The notes beneath the pieces were generated by a model that saw only the letters and a list, made by a program, of their open reading frames with translations, was not told where the DNA came from and did not search any database. 64,000 nt of DNA, taken from the NCBI GenBank assembly GCA_964527265.1, contig CAZGOM010000003.1, positions 1 to 64,000 of the forward strand. Direction: 5' to 3'. Below, piece by piece: positions 54,565-62,914 of this stretch (position 1 is its first letter; the number at the start of each line of letters is the position of its first letter). The translations under genes were made by a program, and so were the position numbers. This stretch comes from CAZGOM01 sp964527265. Lineage in GTDB: Bacteria > Planctomycetota > Phycisphaerae > Phycisphaerales > Phycisphaeraceae.

Positions 54565-57015
54565 TCAATCAGCAGTGGCGCGCAGGCACAGATCCACAAG
54601 CTTGGCCACCCCAGGTGGCAAAGCTGCGTTGTCGCCTCCGGCTTCAATCCACCCCTCCACGTCCCGCGCGGCCTGTGTAATACCCTCAAACCCATAGCTC
54701 CCCGCGGAACCTGAAAGCTGGTGCACAACCGTTTGCAGTTCCGCCATCTGCCCTGAAGCTAGAAACTGGGCCATCATCCGAGCCTTCTTAGGCAGATCAC
54801 GCACAAATTCCGCCACCAGCGGCGCCATCTTGGCATTGCCAGCATAAGCACTGCGCAATGCATCCCCATGAGCAGCGGCAGGTAACGCCGCACGCACGGC
54901 TTGGGGAACGCCGCCCCCCCACTTGGCGCACAGCGCAATCAAGGCCGCGCGGTCGATGGGTTTGGCCGCGTAGCTGCTGCATCCGGCAAGCAGGCATTCA
55001 TCTGACTCGCCGGTCATGGCGCGGGCGGTCAGCGCGATCACAGGCAGGCCGACCCCTTTGGCCCGCAGCAGCCTGACGGCTGTATAGCCATCCATCACGG
55101 GCATCTGCATATCCAGCAGCACCAGATCGGCCGGTCCCGGGGTCCGGATCGACCCCCCAACCGTGCCGTCCGTGGTGAATTTCTTGATGAGCTCCTCCCC
55201 ATTGGGAACGATCTCGACTTTCGCCCCCGCATCACACAGGTGAAACGTAATCAGCCTTTGGTTGTCCTCACCGTCCTCGGCCAGCAGAATGCGCATCCCC
55301 GCCAGCGGCGTGGTCCCCTGGATGGCGGAATCCTCGCAGTCGTCTTCAAATGTGAGCGCAGCCGCAGCCGCCGGGTCAATCATCTGCGCCTGCTTCAAAT
55401 CCCCCGCCGGCAGCGAAAGGGTGAAAGCGCTTCCCTGGCCGCACTTGCTGACGACGGTGATATCTCCACCCATCAGCTGCGCAAGGCGCTTGCTGATTCG
55501 CAATCCCAGCCCGGTGCCGCCGTAATTGCGTGTCGTCGACGCATCCGCCTGTTCAAACGCTTTAAAGAGCCGCAACATCTCCTCCGCGCTCATGCCGATG
55601 CCCGTATCCTCGACGCAAAAACGCAGGTAAGCATCCTGCGGCATGGATGTATCCAGCGACACTTTCACCATCACTCCACCGGATTTGGTAAATTTCACCG
55701 CGTTTCCGATGAGGTTCACCAGAACCTGCTTCAATCGCAGCGGGTCGCAGAGAAACGCCATGGGAATGGGTGTTTCATACGCCGACTGAAGGCTCAATCC
55801 CTTCCCACGGGCATTGACCTGCAGCAATCGCAGCACATCCTGCACGGCCTTGGCCGGGCTGGTCTGAATGCGCTCGACATCCATCTTGCCGCTCTCGATT
55901 TTGGAGATGTCCAGAATGTCATTGATGATGCACAGCAGATGTTCCCCATTGCGCTTGATGGTGGCGATGTAATCATCATGCTGCTGAGGGCTCAGAGAAC
56001 GTCGCTTTTGCGCAAGGATGTCCGCATAACCCAGAATCGCCGTCATCGGCGTACGGATTTCATGCGACATGTTGGCCAAAAAGGCCGATTTATGCCGATT
56101 CGCCTCGTCCGCCGCGTCCCGCGCCTGACGCAGTTCATCTTGAAACTGCCGCTCGCGGGTGACATCGCGGTAATACCAGATGCGTCCGTAATCCTGCCCC
56201 TGTTCGCCGATAATCGGCGTTGAATATTGATCAAACACGCTGCCGTCAGCCAGGATCACCTCGTCGCGGCTTGATTCACCTGTGTGCTCGTTGCACGCCT
56301 TCATCCGCTCGTAAAACACAAGCGGATCTCGCAGTTTCGAAGCCATCGCAGCCAACAGAAGATTGTCGTCATTGGTCGAGGTGACCGTTTCGGAAATGCC
56401 CCAAAGCTTGATGAAGCGGCCGTTGAACGCCATTACCTTGTGGGACTCGTCGATCACCAGAATGCCGTCAATGGAGGTTTCACGCTGCGCCTCAAGAATC
56501 GCGTTGCTTCGACGGACGGTGGCCAGTTGCAGTTCGGCATCGCGCTCAAGCTTCCATTTGCGCGTCAGCGCCTTGGTCAGTTGCAGCACTTCAATGGTGT
56601 CGAACGGCTTTTTCAAAACCAAAAGCCAGTCGGCCTGCTCAAGTTGGGCGCGAAGCTGCTCCCATGAGTAGTCCGAATATGCCGTACTGATCACCACTTC
56701 AAGATCCGGATCGATGGCCCATAGTCCCTTGATGGTCTGCACACCGTCAATTCCCGGGGGCATGCGCACATCGACAAACGCCAGGGCAAAAGGAGTCTTG
56801 TCCCGCGCAGCCTGACGCACAATCTCAATGGCGTCCAGACCCTGATAAGCCGAAACCAGCTCATAGGTGCCAATGGTCTTCGTCTGCGGGCGGGTGCCGA
56901 AAAACGCTTCATCGGCCAGTCCCATTTTCGCCGATGAGTCCTGGGGACACAGCACTTTCCGGAAATCCGCGTGAATATCCGGGTTGTCATCGACAATCAA
57001 AATCCGGTTGTTCAT
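54565..57015 (-). CDS. Hybrid histidine kinase with two receiver domains and Hpt
   Basis: 816 residues. Order: receiver (LIVDDNPDIH, phospho-Asp in FVDVRMPPGID), PAS (IDGILVIDESHKVMAF), HisKA with H-box MSHEIRTPMTAILG, HATPase with N-box LIGNAVKFTK, EDTGIGMS and GTGLGLRISKR, second receiver (LLAEDGEDNQ, LLDMQMPVMDG, Lys in AAKPIDR), then Hpt with phospho-acceptor His in VVHQLSGSAGSYG. All phosphorelay residues are visible, so a four-step His-Asp-His route is possible within one polypeptide. No membrane helix: a cytoplasmic sensor. Divergent from the kinase at 57364. Confidence 0.93.
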   Translation of the reverse strand: MNNRILIVDDNPDIHADFRKVLCPQDSSAKMGLADEAFFGTRPQTKTIGTYELVSAYQGLDAIEIVRQAARDKTPFALAFVDVRMPPGIDGVQTIKGLWAIDPDLEVVISTAYSDYSWEQLRAQLEQADWLLVLKKPFDTIEVLQLTKALTRKWKLERDAELQLATVRRSNAILEAQRETSIDGILVIDESHKVMAFNGRFIKLWGISETVTSTNDDNLLLAAMASKLRDPLVFYERMKACNEHTGESSRDEVILADGSVFDQYSTPIIGEQGQDYGRIWYYRDVTRERQFQDELRQARDAADEANRHKSAFLANMSHEIRTPMTAILGYADILAQKRRSLSPQQHDDYIATIKRNGEHLLCIINDILDISKIESGKMDVERIQTSPAKAVQDVLRLLQVNARGKGLSLQSAYETPIPMAFLCDPLRLKQVLVNLIGNAVKFTKSGGVMVKVSLDTSMPQDAYLRFCVEDTGIGMSAEEMLRLFKAFEQADASTTRNYGGTGLGLRISKRLAQLMGGDITVVSKCGQGSAFTLSLPAGDLKQAQMIDPAAAAALTFEDDCEDSAIQGTTPLAGMRILLAEDGEDNQRLITFHLCDAGAKVEIVPNGEELIKKFTTDGTVGGSIRTPGPADLVLLDMQMPVMDGYTAVRLLRAKGVGLPVIALTARAMTGESDECLLAGCSSYAAKPIDRAALIALCAKWGGGVPQAVRAALPAAAHGDALRSAYAGNAKMAPLVAEFVRDLPKKARMMAQFLASGQMAELQTVVHQLSGSAGSYGFEGITQAARDVEGWIEAGGDNAALPPGVAKLVDLCLRATAD

Positions 57016-57363
57016 TGATGTGCTCCATGGCGGGGGCAGACATGTATCTCAACAGAGCCGTTTTATTTTCTGGTCAATCGGGAGCCGCCATTGAGCAGTC
57101 AACAAAACCCGCCGGACTCTGCATTCATTTTATTTGTCCCTAAGCAAATCTCCAGCCCATCTTGCGCTCGTGGTTTAAGATCGGGGGAAATCCACACCGA
57201 TCATCCGTTCGGTCATTGTCAAAAATCCAGAATCAATGGAACATGATGACACGCACATCAACCGCAGATACATCCGGTCCAAATCAAATTCAGGACACAT
57301 CCGCAGCACGATTTACGTTCCCCTTCACGTTTCACACCGCTTGAAGAATCGAAGGAGACGGGC
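57016..57363. other. 350 bp divergent regulatory region between two kinase genes
   Basis: AT-rich relative to its neighbours and without a credible gene; the short open frame at 57162-57344 lacks a ribosome site and has an unstructured composition. Promoters for both kinase genes must lie here, and the kinases may be co-regulated. Confidence 0.4.
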
Positions 57364-59520
57364 ATGTTCGGCTTGTTACGCAGATTCCTGGGATCCTCAG
57401 ACCCCTCCCAGAACGGCACGTCGCCCAACCCTCAAACCGATGAGCGGCTAAGCGCACTCACCGCGGAGTTGGCGCAAGCACGCGCTTTGCTTGCTCAGGC
57501 CCAGGCCCAGGCCGGGCAACGCGCCGACGAACATGCCAAAGCCCTGTCCCAGCTCAACGGCGAATTCAAGATATTGACCGACTCCATGCCTCAGTTCGTA
57601 TGGATGTGCAGCCCCGACGGCGCCAATATTTATTGCAACCAGCGCTGGACCGATTACACCGGCCTCACGTCCGCGCAAAGCACAGGCGACGCCTGGGTCA
57701 AAGCCTTCCACCCCGATGACCGCCGCCGCGTTCAGGAAGCATGGGAGAAAGCCAGGGTCCTGGGCGCTCCCTACAACCTGGAATGCCGCATTCAGCGCCC
57801 CGATGGCCAATACCGCTGGTTCATCGTCACAGGCCTCCCGCTTCTGAATGCGAACGGCGCCACCACCAAGTGGCTCGGCACCTGCACGGACATCCACAGC
57901 CAGAAAGAAGCCGAAGAAACCCTGCGCCGCCAGCAGATCGAGTTGCGCGTGCTCTTTGACCTGATGCCTGCGTTTATCTGGTTCAAGGACACCCAAAATA
58001 AGATCCTGCGGGTCAATCGCGTGGCAGCCGACGCGGCGGGAAAAAGCGTCGACGAGATCGAAGGAAGGCCCTCATCTGAAATCTATCCCAAAGACGCTGA
58101 GCGCTTTTATGCCGACGATCTCCAGGTCATCGCCTCCAAAACACCCAAGCTGGGATATGTCGAAGCCTTGCGCACCGGCGAAGGGGAAGAACGCTGGGTC
58201 CAGACCGACAAGGTTCCCTATTTCAACAAGGAAGGCGAAGTGATCGGCATCGTCGTCATGGCGCGCGATGTCACCGCGGAACGAAAAGCCAATGAGGAAA
58301 ACAAAAGCCAGGAAGCGCGGTTCACCTCCGTCTTTGAAGGCTCGCGCGATGCGATCATCCTCATGTCCGACAAAGGCATTTTCGACTGCAATGCACGCGC
58401 CCTGGAACTGTTTGGATACACGTCCAAGTCCCAGCTCATCGGCCTGCATCCGGCCACCTTATCCCCGCCTTTGCAGCCCGACGGACAGGAATCCTTCGCC
58501 AAAGGCAATGACTATGTCATGCGGGCCTTCAAGGAAGGTTCCTATCGGTTTGAATGGACCCACATGCGCAAAAATGGTGAGGAATTCCAGGCGGAAGTCC
58601 ATTTAAGCGCATACGAATACGATGGCCGCATGGTGATCCAGGGCACCTCGCATGACATCAGCGAACGCAAACGCGCTCAGGAAGCGCTGCGCGAAGCCTC
58701 ACGCGCGGCGGGCATGGCCGAAGTGGCCACCAATGTGCTGCACAACGTGGGCAACGTGCTCAACAGTGTGAACATCTCTGCGGCCGTCCTCACGGACCAC
58801 GTCAGCGATGCCGGGGCTTCAAGGCTGAGCAAAGTCGTTGCTGTTCTCAAAGAACATCAGCACGATATAGGCGAGTTTGTCACCAGCGATCCGCAGGGCA
58901 AACAATTGACCGCCTATCTTTCTCAACTTGCCGAACATGAAGCGGCGCGCCAGGTCACCGTACTCGAAGAACTCAAGTCCCTCCAGCGGAACGTCGAACA
59001 CATCAAGACCATCGTGGCAATGCAGCAGAACTACGCCAAGGTCACCGGCAACGCGGAAGTGGTGCGCGTGGATGATTTGATCAATGACAGCATCCAGATC
59101 ATCGGCGGAGCCCTCAACCGGCACAAGATCCAGGTCGTGCAGCAGTTTGAGCCGGTGGGACCGGTCAAAGCCGAGAAGCACAAGATCCTGCAGGTGCTGG
59201 TGAACCTGATCCGAAATGCGGAGCAGGCGTGCGCCGAATCAAGCCGCCCGGATAAAAAAATCCTGCTGCGCATCACCAGCGCAGCAGGAAGGATTCAAGT
59301 GATCGTTTCCGACAACGGTGTGGGCATCCCCGCGGAAAACCTGCTGCGCATCTTCAACCAGGGATTCACCACCAAGGTTGATGGGCATGGCTTTGGGCTC
59401 CATAGTGCCGCGCTCACAGCCAAGGAAATGGGCGGATCTCTCACTGCTGAAAGCACCGGCCCGGGCCAGGGCGCAACCTTCACGCTGGATTTTCCCATGA
59501 AGCCGGCGGCCGAGATTTAG
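57364..59520 (+). CDS. Triple-PAS histidine kinase with HNxGN H-box
   Basis: 718 residues; AAGGAG before the ATG. A short coiled coil (residues 30-65) leads to PAS 1 (about 70-190, SMPQFVWMCSPDGANIY with RWTDYTG and a PAC tail), PAS 2 (about 200-310) and PAS 3 (about 320-440, FEGSRDAIILMSDKGIFDCN). The dimerisation region carries VLHNVGNVLNSVNIS, the variant HNxGNxLNS box, instead of the common HExxxP. The ATPase part has LVNLIRNAEQAC, SDNGVGIP and GHGFGLHS. No transmembrane helix, so it reads cytosolic cues. It transmits to unknown regulators. Confidence 0.92.
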   Translation: MFGLLRRFLGSSDPSQNGTSPNPQTDERLSALTAELAQARALLAQAQAQAGQRADEHAKALSQLNGEFKILTDSMPQFVWMCSPDGANIYCNQRWTDYTGLTSAQSTGDAWVKAFHPDDRRRVQEAWEKARVLGAPYNLECRIQRPDGQYRWFIVTGLPLLNANGATTKWLGTCTDIHSQKEAEETLRRQQIELRVLFDLMPAFIWFKDTQNKILRVNRVAADAAGKSVDEIEGRPSSEIYPKDAERFYADDLQVIASKTPKLGYVEALRTGEGEERWVQTDKVPYFNKEGEVIGIVVMARDVTAERKANEENKSQEARFTSVFEGSRDAIILMSDKGIFDCNARALELFGYTSKSQLIGLHPATLSPPLQPDGQESFAKGNDYVMRAFKEGSYRFEWTHMRKNGEEFQAEVHLSAYEYDGRMVIQGTSHDISERKRAQEALREASRAAGMAEVATNVLHNVGNVLNSVNISAAVLTDHVSDAGASRLSKVVAVLKEHQHDIGEFVTSDPQGKQLTAYLSQLAEHEAARQVTVLEELKSLQRNVEHIKTIVAMQQNYAKVTGNAEVVRVDDLINDSIQIIGGALNRHKIQVVQQFEPVGPVKAEKHKILQVLVNLIRNAEQACAESSRPDKKILLRITSAAGRIQVIVSDNGVGIPAENLLRIFNQGFTTKVDGHGFGLHSAALTAKEMGGSLTAESTGPGQGATFTLDFPMKPAAEI

Positions 59521-59537
59521 TTCCTCGCGCCTGGTTC

Positions 59538-61016
59538 TTAATCCAGCGCTTTTTTTAGCCGATCCACGATTGTCTGGATCACCCGTACCCGCGCAAACCG
59601 CTTGTCATTGGCCGGCACCACCGTCCAGGGGGCATCCGTTGGACTTGTCAGGGCCAGCATGTCCTCCACAGCGTGCTCGTTGGGCACCCACTTGTTGCGG
59701 TTACGCCAGTCTTCGTCATTGATCTTGTGGTTCTTGAGCGGATTTCCCATCCGCGCCTCAAATCGCTTGAGCTGCTCGGATGGCGATATCTGCAGCCAGA
59801 ACTTGCAGATCACGTACCCTGACTGCACGAGCTGCCGTTCAAAAGCGTTGATCTCGTCATACGCGCGCGTCCACTCTTCACGCGCGGCAAACCCTTCCAC
59901 ACGCTCCACCAGCACGCGCCCGTAATGCGACCGGTCAAAAATCGCCGTCAAACCCGGCGGAGGCAAATTCCGCCAAAACCGCCACAGGTAATGATGCTGC
60001 TTCTCCTCCAGCGTCGGTGCGGCAAATCCCACCACTTGATACAGCCGCGGGTCCAACCCCTGCGTCACGCGTCGAATCGCGCCACCTTTGCCCGCCGCAT
60101 CCCACCCTTCAAAAATCAGCAGGCACGATCTTCGCTTGCGAAACGCCTTCCATGCCAGGTGAAGCATCTGATCCTGGAGATTTTTGATCTTGTCCTCATA
60201 CATCTCCGGATCCAGGCTTTGGGTCAGGTCCACTTGGGCCAGGCGGCTGTTGCCGCCCGCAATCCGCCGTGAAGCCTCATGCGGAGTTGCTGATTTCGGC
60301 GCGGCTGCAACCGCATTCACCTTGTCCAAGCCCGCCACAAGCAGCCGCCCCACCGCCACATTGCGATGGCGCGCATCCTCCGCGTCAACAATATGCCAGC
60401 GGGCCACCACTGTGTCGGTCGCGGTCACCATGCGGTCGCACGACCTGACCAGCCGGCTGTAGTGCTTGAGTTGGTCCTTCATCCCCGGCAGCATTCGCCA
60501 GTGAAGTTCGGGAAACTTGTCCAGATGGTCCATCCGCTCGGCCAGGAAGGGTTTTCCCACATGTAGAAACACCTTCAGAAAAACCCATCCATCGGCAGCC
60601 ATCATCTCTTCAAAATGATTGATTTCGTCGACTTGCCGCTCAAATTCCTTCTGCTTGATCTGCTTTTTAAGCAGCGCGGAAAGAAGCTGCGTATACCAGG
60701 CGCCAAAGAGGATGCCCACCCTCCCTCGGGCTGGCACGGCCTGTGAGAAACGCCAGAACTCCGGACGCTCTTTTTCCTGGTCGGTCAGCCACATGAAGCT
60801 GTGGGTTTCGCTCCCGCGCGGGTCGAGCCATTCATTAAGCCGCCAGACCAGGTCCCCTTTGCCCGAACCTTCAAGCCCTGCGACGATCACCACCAGCGCG
60901 CCGTGCGATTCGCGCGCCTTCTGCTGCGCGCTGATGATGCTGCTGCGGAGCGCATCAAGTCGCTTTTCGTAGGTATTTTTGCCAACGGGCCTGAGCGGTG
61001 CAGGGTGATGGAGCAT
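59538..61016 (-). CDS. pap: Polyphosphate:AMP phosphotransferase (tandem PPK2)
   Basis: 492 residues from the ATG at 61016; the open extension to 61211 has no protein-like features. Two PPK2 domains in tandem. The first has the variant Walker A VAGLEGSGKGD at about 47-55 and the second the canonical FEGWDAAGKGG near 303, followed by FDRSHYGRVLVERVEGF. Tandem PPK2 enzymes convert polyphosphate and AMP to ADP; the C-terminal half is usually the active one. It follows rhodanese and agmatine deiminase on the same strand. Confidence 0.9.
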   Translation of the reverse strand: MLHHPAPLRPVGKNTYEKRLDALRSSIISAQQKARESHGALVVIVAGLEGSGKGDLVWRLNEWLDPRGSETHSFMWLTDQEKERPEFWRFSQAVPARGRVGILFGAWYTQLLSALLKKQIKQKEFERQVDEINHFEEMMAADGWVFLKVFLHVGKPFLAERMDHLDKFPELHWRMLPGMKDQLKHYSRLVRSCDRMVTATDTVVARWHIVDAEDARHRNVAVGRLLVAGLDKVNAVAAAPKSATPHEASRRIAGGNSRLAQVDLTQSLDPEMYEDKIKNLQDQMLHLAWKAFRKRRSCLLIFEGWDAAGKGGAIRRVTQGLDPRLYQVVGFAAPTLEEKQHHYLWRFWRNLPPPGLTAIFDRSHYGRVLVERVEGFAAREEWTRAYDEINAFERQLVQSGYVICKFWLQISPSEQLKRFEARMGNPLKNHKINDEDWRNRNKWVPNEHAVEDMLALTSPTDAPWTVVPANDKRFARVRVIQTIVDRLKKALD

Positions 61017-61113
61017 CGCCGCAGTATAAGGGGCAAAACCTGAAAAAGTCACCCGTTGTGCAGGTCTATTTTTTGAAGCACTTCGGATCGGTCCCACTTC
61101 CCCACTTTGCACC

Positions 61114-61620
61114 TTACCTTTGAATTTCCAGCCCCGCATCTTTCCATCCGGCAAAACCGGGAGCAAAAAGATGCACCTTCGTAAAACCCGCCTCCTTGAG
61201 CGCAGCCCCAAGGGTTATCGCATCATGGCACGTCATGCTTGAGCAGTACACCAGCACAGGGTCACCCTCCCCCGCAGCGGCTTTGGCGACCGGTAACGAA
61301 GCTGCCAAGTCTCTCGCCGGGACGCTGATCGCGCCTGGAAGGTGTCCCAGGTCATAGTCCTGAACGGGACGCGCATCAAAAATGGTGAACCCTGAGCCCT
61401 CCTTCACCGCGCCACGCGTTTCCTTCAGTGTCATTTCAATCAAGCCCGCCCCTTTGGCATCCAGCGCTGGCCTGCCCGCGTAATCGTCTCTCCACGCGAT
61501 CCCCATGGGCGAAAAGGTATTGAACAACACTCCAAACAACAACGCCGCAGCCAGAATGAGGCCGCATCGCTTGGCAATGCTGCGGGGTTCAAATCGAAAA
61601 ATCAGATCCGTTGAGGCCAT
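61114..61620 (-). CDS. Membrane-anchored rhodanese-domain protein
   Basis: 168 residues. A membrane helix at about 19-38 anchors a rhodanese domain facing outside or inside the cell, with the active-site loop YCSSMTCHDA; here Cys in the CSSMTCHDA loop replaces the usual CRxG form. FDARPVQDYDLGHLPGA and LFAPGFAGWKDAG match the fold. Function could be sulfur transfer or a redox/phosphatase-like role. The gene lies 9 bases after aguA on the same strand. Confidence 0.85.
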   Translation of the reverse strand: MASTDLIFRFEPRSIAKRCGLILAAALLFGVLFNTFSPMGIAWRDDYAGRPALDAKGAGLIEMTLKETRGAVKEGSGFTIFDARPVQDYDLGHLPGAISVPARDLAASLPVAKAAAGEGDPVLVYCSSMTCHDAITLGAALKEAGFTKVHLFAPGFAGWKDAGLEIQR

Positions 61621-61629
61621 GGACGCATT

Positions 61630-62676
61630 CTACGCCGGTTCCTGCTGGCTCAGGCAATGAAATGCCCCCAGACCCACCACCAGGAATTCAGCCCTCACAC
61701 CAATCACCTTGTGGTCAGGCATGGCCGATTGAATGGTCTTAAGCGCGGCATCATCGCTCTTTTGTCCAAAGATCGGCACAAACACACCCTTGTTGGCAAT
61801 CAAAAAATTCGCATAGCTCGCCGGCACCGGATTCACCCCGCCGGGGCCAAAACGATCCGCCGGAAAGTCGTACATGATCGGATCCGGCACTGGCAGCTCC
61901 AGCACCGTCAGCTTTTTCCCGTCCTGGTCTTTGGCGCTGGTTAGCGCCTGCCAGTTCTTGTCGAGCATCTCAAAATCCGGATGTCCCTTGGGCGCACGGA
62001 TGCCAAGCACCGTCGTGGGGTTTACAAACCGCGCGATGTCGTCGATGTGCCCGTCGGTGTCGTCGCCGATGATCCCGCCGGGAAGCCAGATAACGTGTGT
62101 GGTGCCCAGCGCCTCATGCACCTCGTCAATGATCGCCTGACGAGAAAGATGCGGGTTGCGGTTCTTGTTGAGCAGGCATTGCTCCGTGGTCATGACGGTG
62201 CCTTCGCCGTTGACTTCGATAGACCCCCCCTCCAGGGTCAGGTCATGCACCCAGATGGGCGCGCCTTGTTCTTTGGCGATGCGCTGGGGGATCACATCAT
62301 CGGCGTCGCGGTTTTCATACTTGCCGCCCCACCCGTCGAAGCGAAAATCATGTAGCGCCTTATTGGGCAGGCCATCTTTGGCTCCAGGTTTGCGCGTGAC
62401 ATAAATCGGGCCGTAGTCGCGGATCCACGAGTCCACTGTCTCCCACCCCTTCTCCTGCGTGATCGCCAGCTCGACATACGGCCGCATTTCCTTCATCAGC
62501 TGCGCAAACTGCGCCTGCGCCCTCTCCAGGCACCCCGGCCACGTCTCTTCGTTGTGCGGCGGCGTAAGCCACACCCGAGCCATCGGTGCCCATTCCGCAG
62601 GCATGCGGTACCCCAATGCGCGGGCAGACTTGGCAGGCTGATTCAAGGTCGCAAGAAAATCCAGGCGTGGGTGCAT
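61630..62676 (-). CDS. aguA: Agmatine deiminase (AguA/PAD-porph family)
   Basis: 348 residues. Hydrolyses agmatine to N-carbamoylputrescine in polyamine synthesis. The nucleophile Cys is in GLGAFHCLSQQEPA near the C-terminus, the catalytic His and Asp lie in DGHIDDIARF, and WIRDYGPIYV, FDGWGGKY and LEGGSIEVNG are further family blocks. An in-frame ATG 24 codons in (MPAEWAPMARVW) would match the most common start of the family; the longer form is kept for lack of a visible ribosome site. First gene of the leftward set with rhodanese and PAP. Confidence 0.93.
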   Translation of the reverse strand: MHPRLDFLATLNQPAKSARALGYRMPAEWAPMARVWLTPPHNEETWPGCLERAQAQFAQLMKEMRPYVELAITQEKGWETVDSWIRDYGPIYVTRKPGAKDGLPNKALHDFRFDGWGGKYENRDADDVIPQRIAKEQGAPIWVHDLTLEGGSIEVNGEGTVMTTEQCLLNKNRNPHLSRQAIIDEVHEALGTTHVIWLPGGIIGDDTDGHIDDIARFVNPTTVLGIRAPKGHPDFEMLDKNWQALTSAKDQDGKKLTVLELPVPDPIMYDFPADRFGPGGVNPVPASYANFLIANKGVFVPIFGQKSDDAALKTIQSAMPDHKVIGVRAEFLVVGLGAFHCLSQQEPA

Positions 62677-62865
62677 GTCATGGCTCGCGCAAAAAGAGTG
62701 TGGCCGTCTGAACCGATCACCGGTCCAAAGCGCGACAGTTTAGCGGGCCGCAAAGAATGACGCCACGCAGCGCATCTACTTGCAAATCCCCCTGCTTGTT
62801 ATCAAGACAAAAATCAAACCTTCCTCAGTGGTCTCAAGCTCCATACGCCTATATTCCAACCATTA

Positions 62866-62900
62866 AAGAAGGCCCCCGCCAAAGCGGGGGCCTTCTTCAA
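62866..62900 (-). terminator. Rho-independent terminator of the surface-protein gene
   Basis: Perfect 14 bp arms AAGAAGGCCCCCGC (62866-62879) and GCGGGGGCCTTCTT (62884-62897), loop CAAA. On the minus strand it is followed by T-rich TTTAATGG. It lies 15 bases past the stop of the partial gene at the right edge. Confidence 0.9.
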
Positions 62901-62914
62901 CGATAAGCCAAAAC

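Noticed and set aside
57162..57344. 60-codon frame upstream of the triple-PAS kinase
   Set aside because: No ribosome site and no protein-like pattern; lies in the shared promoter region.
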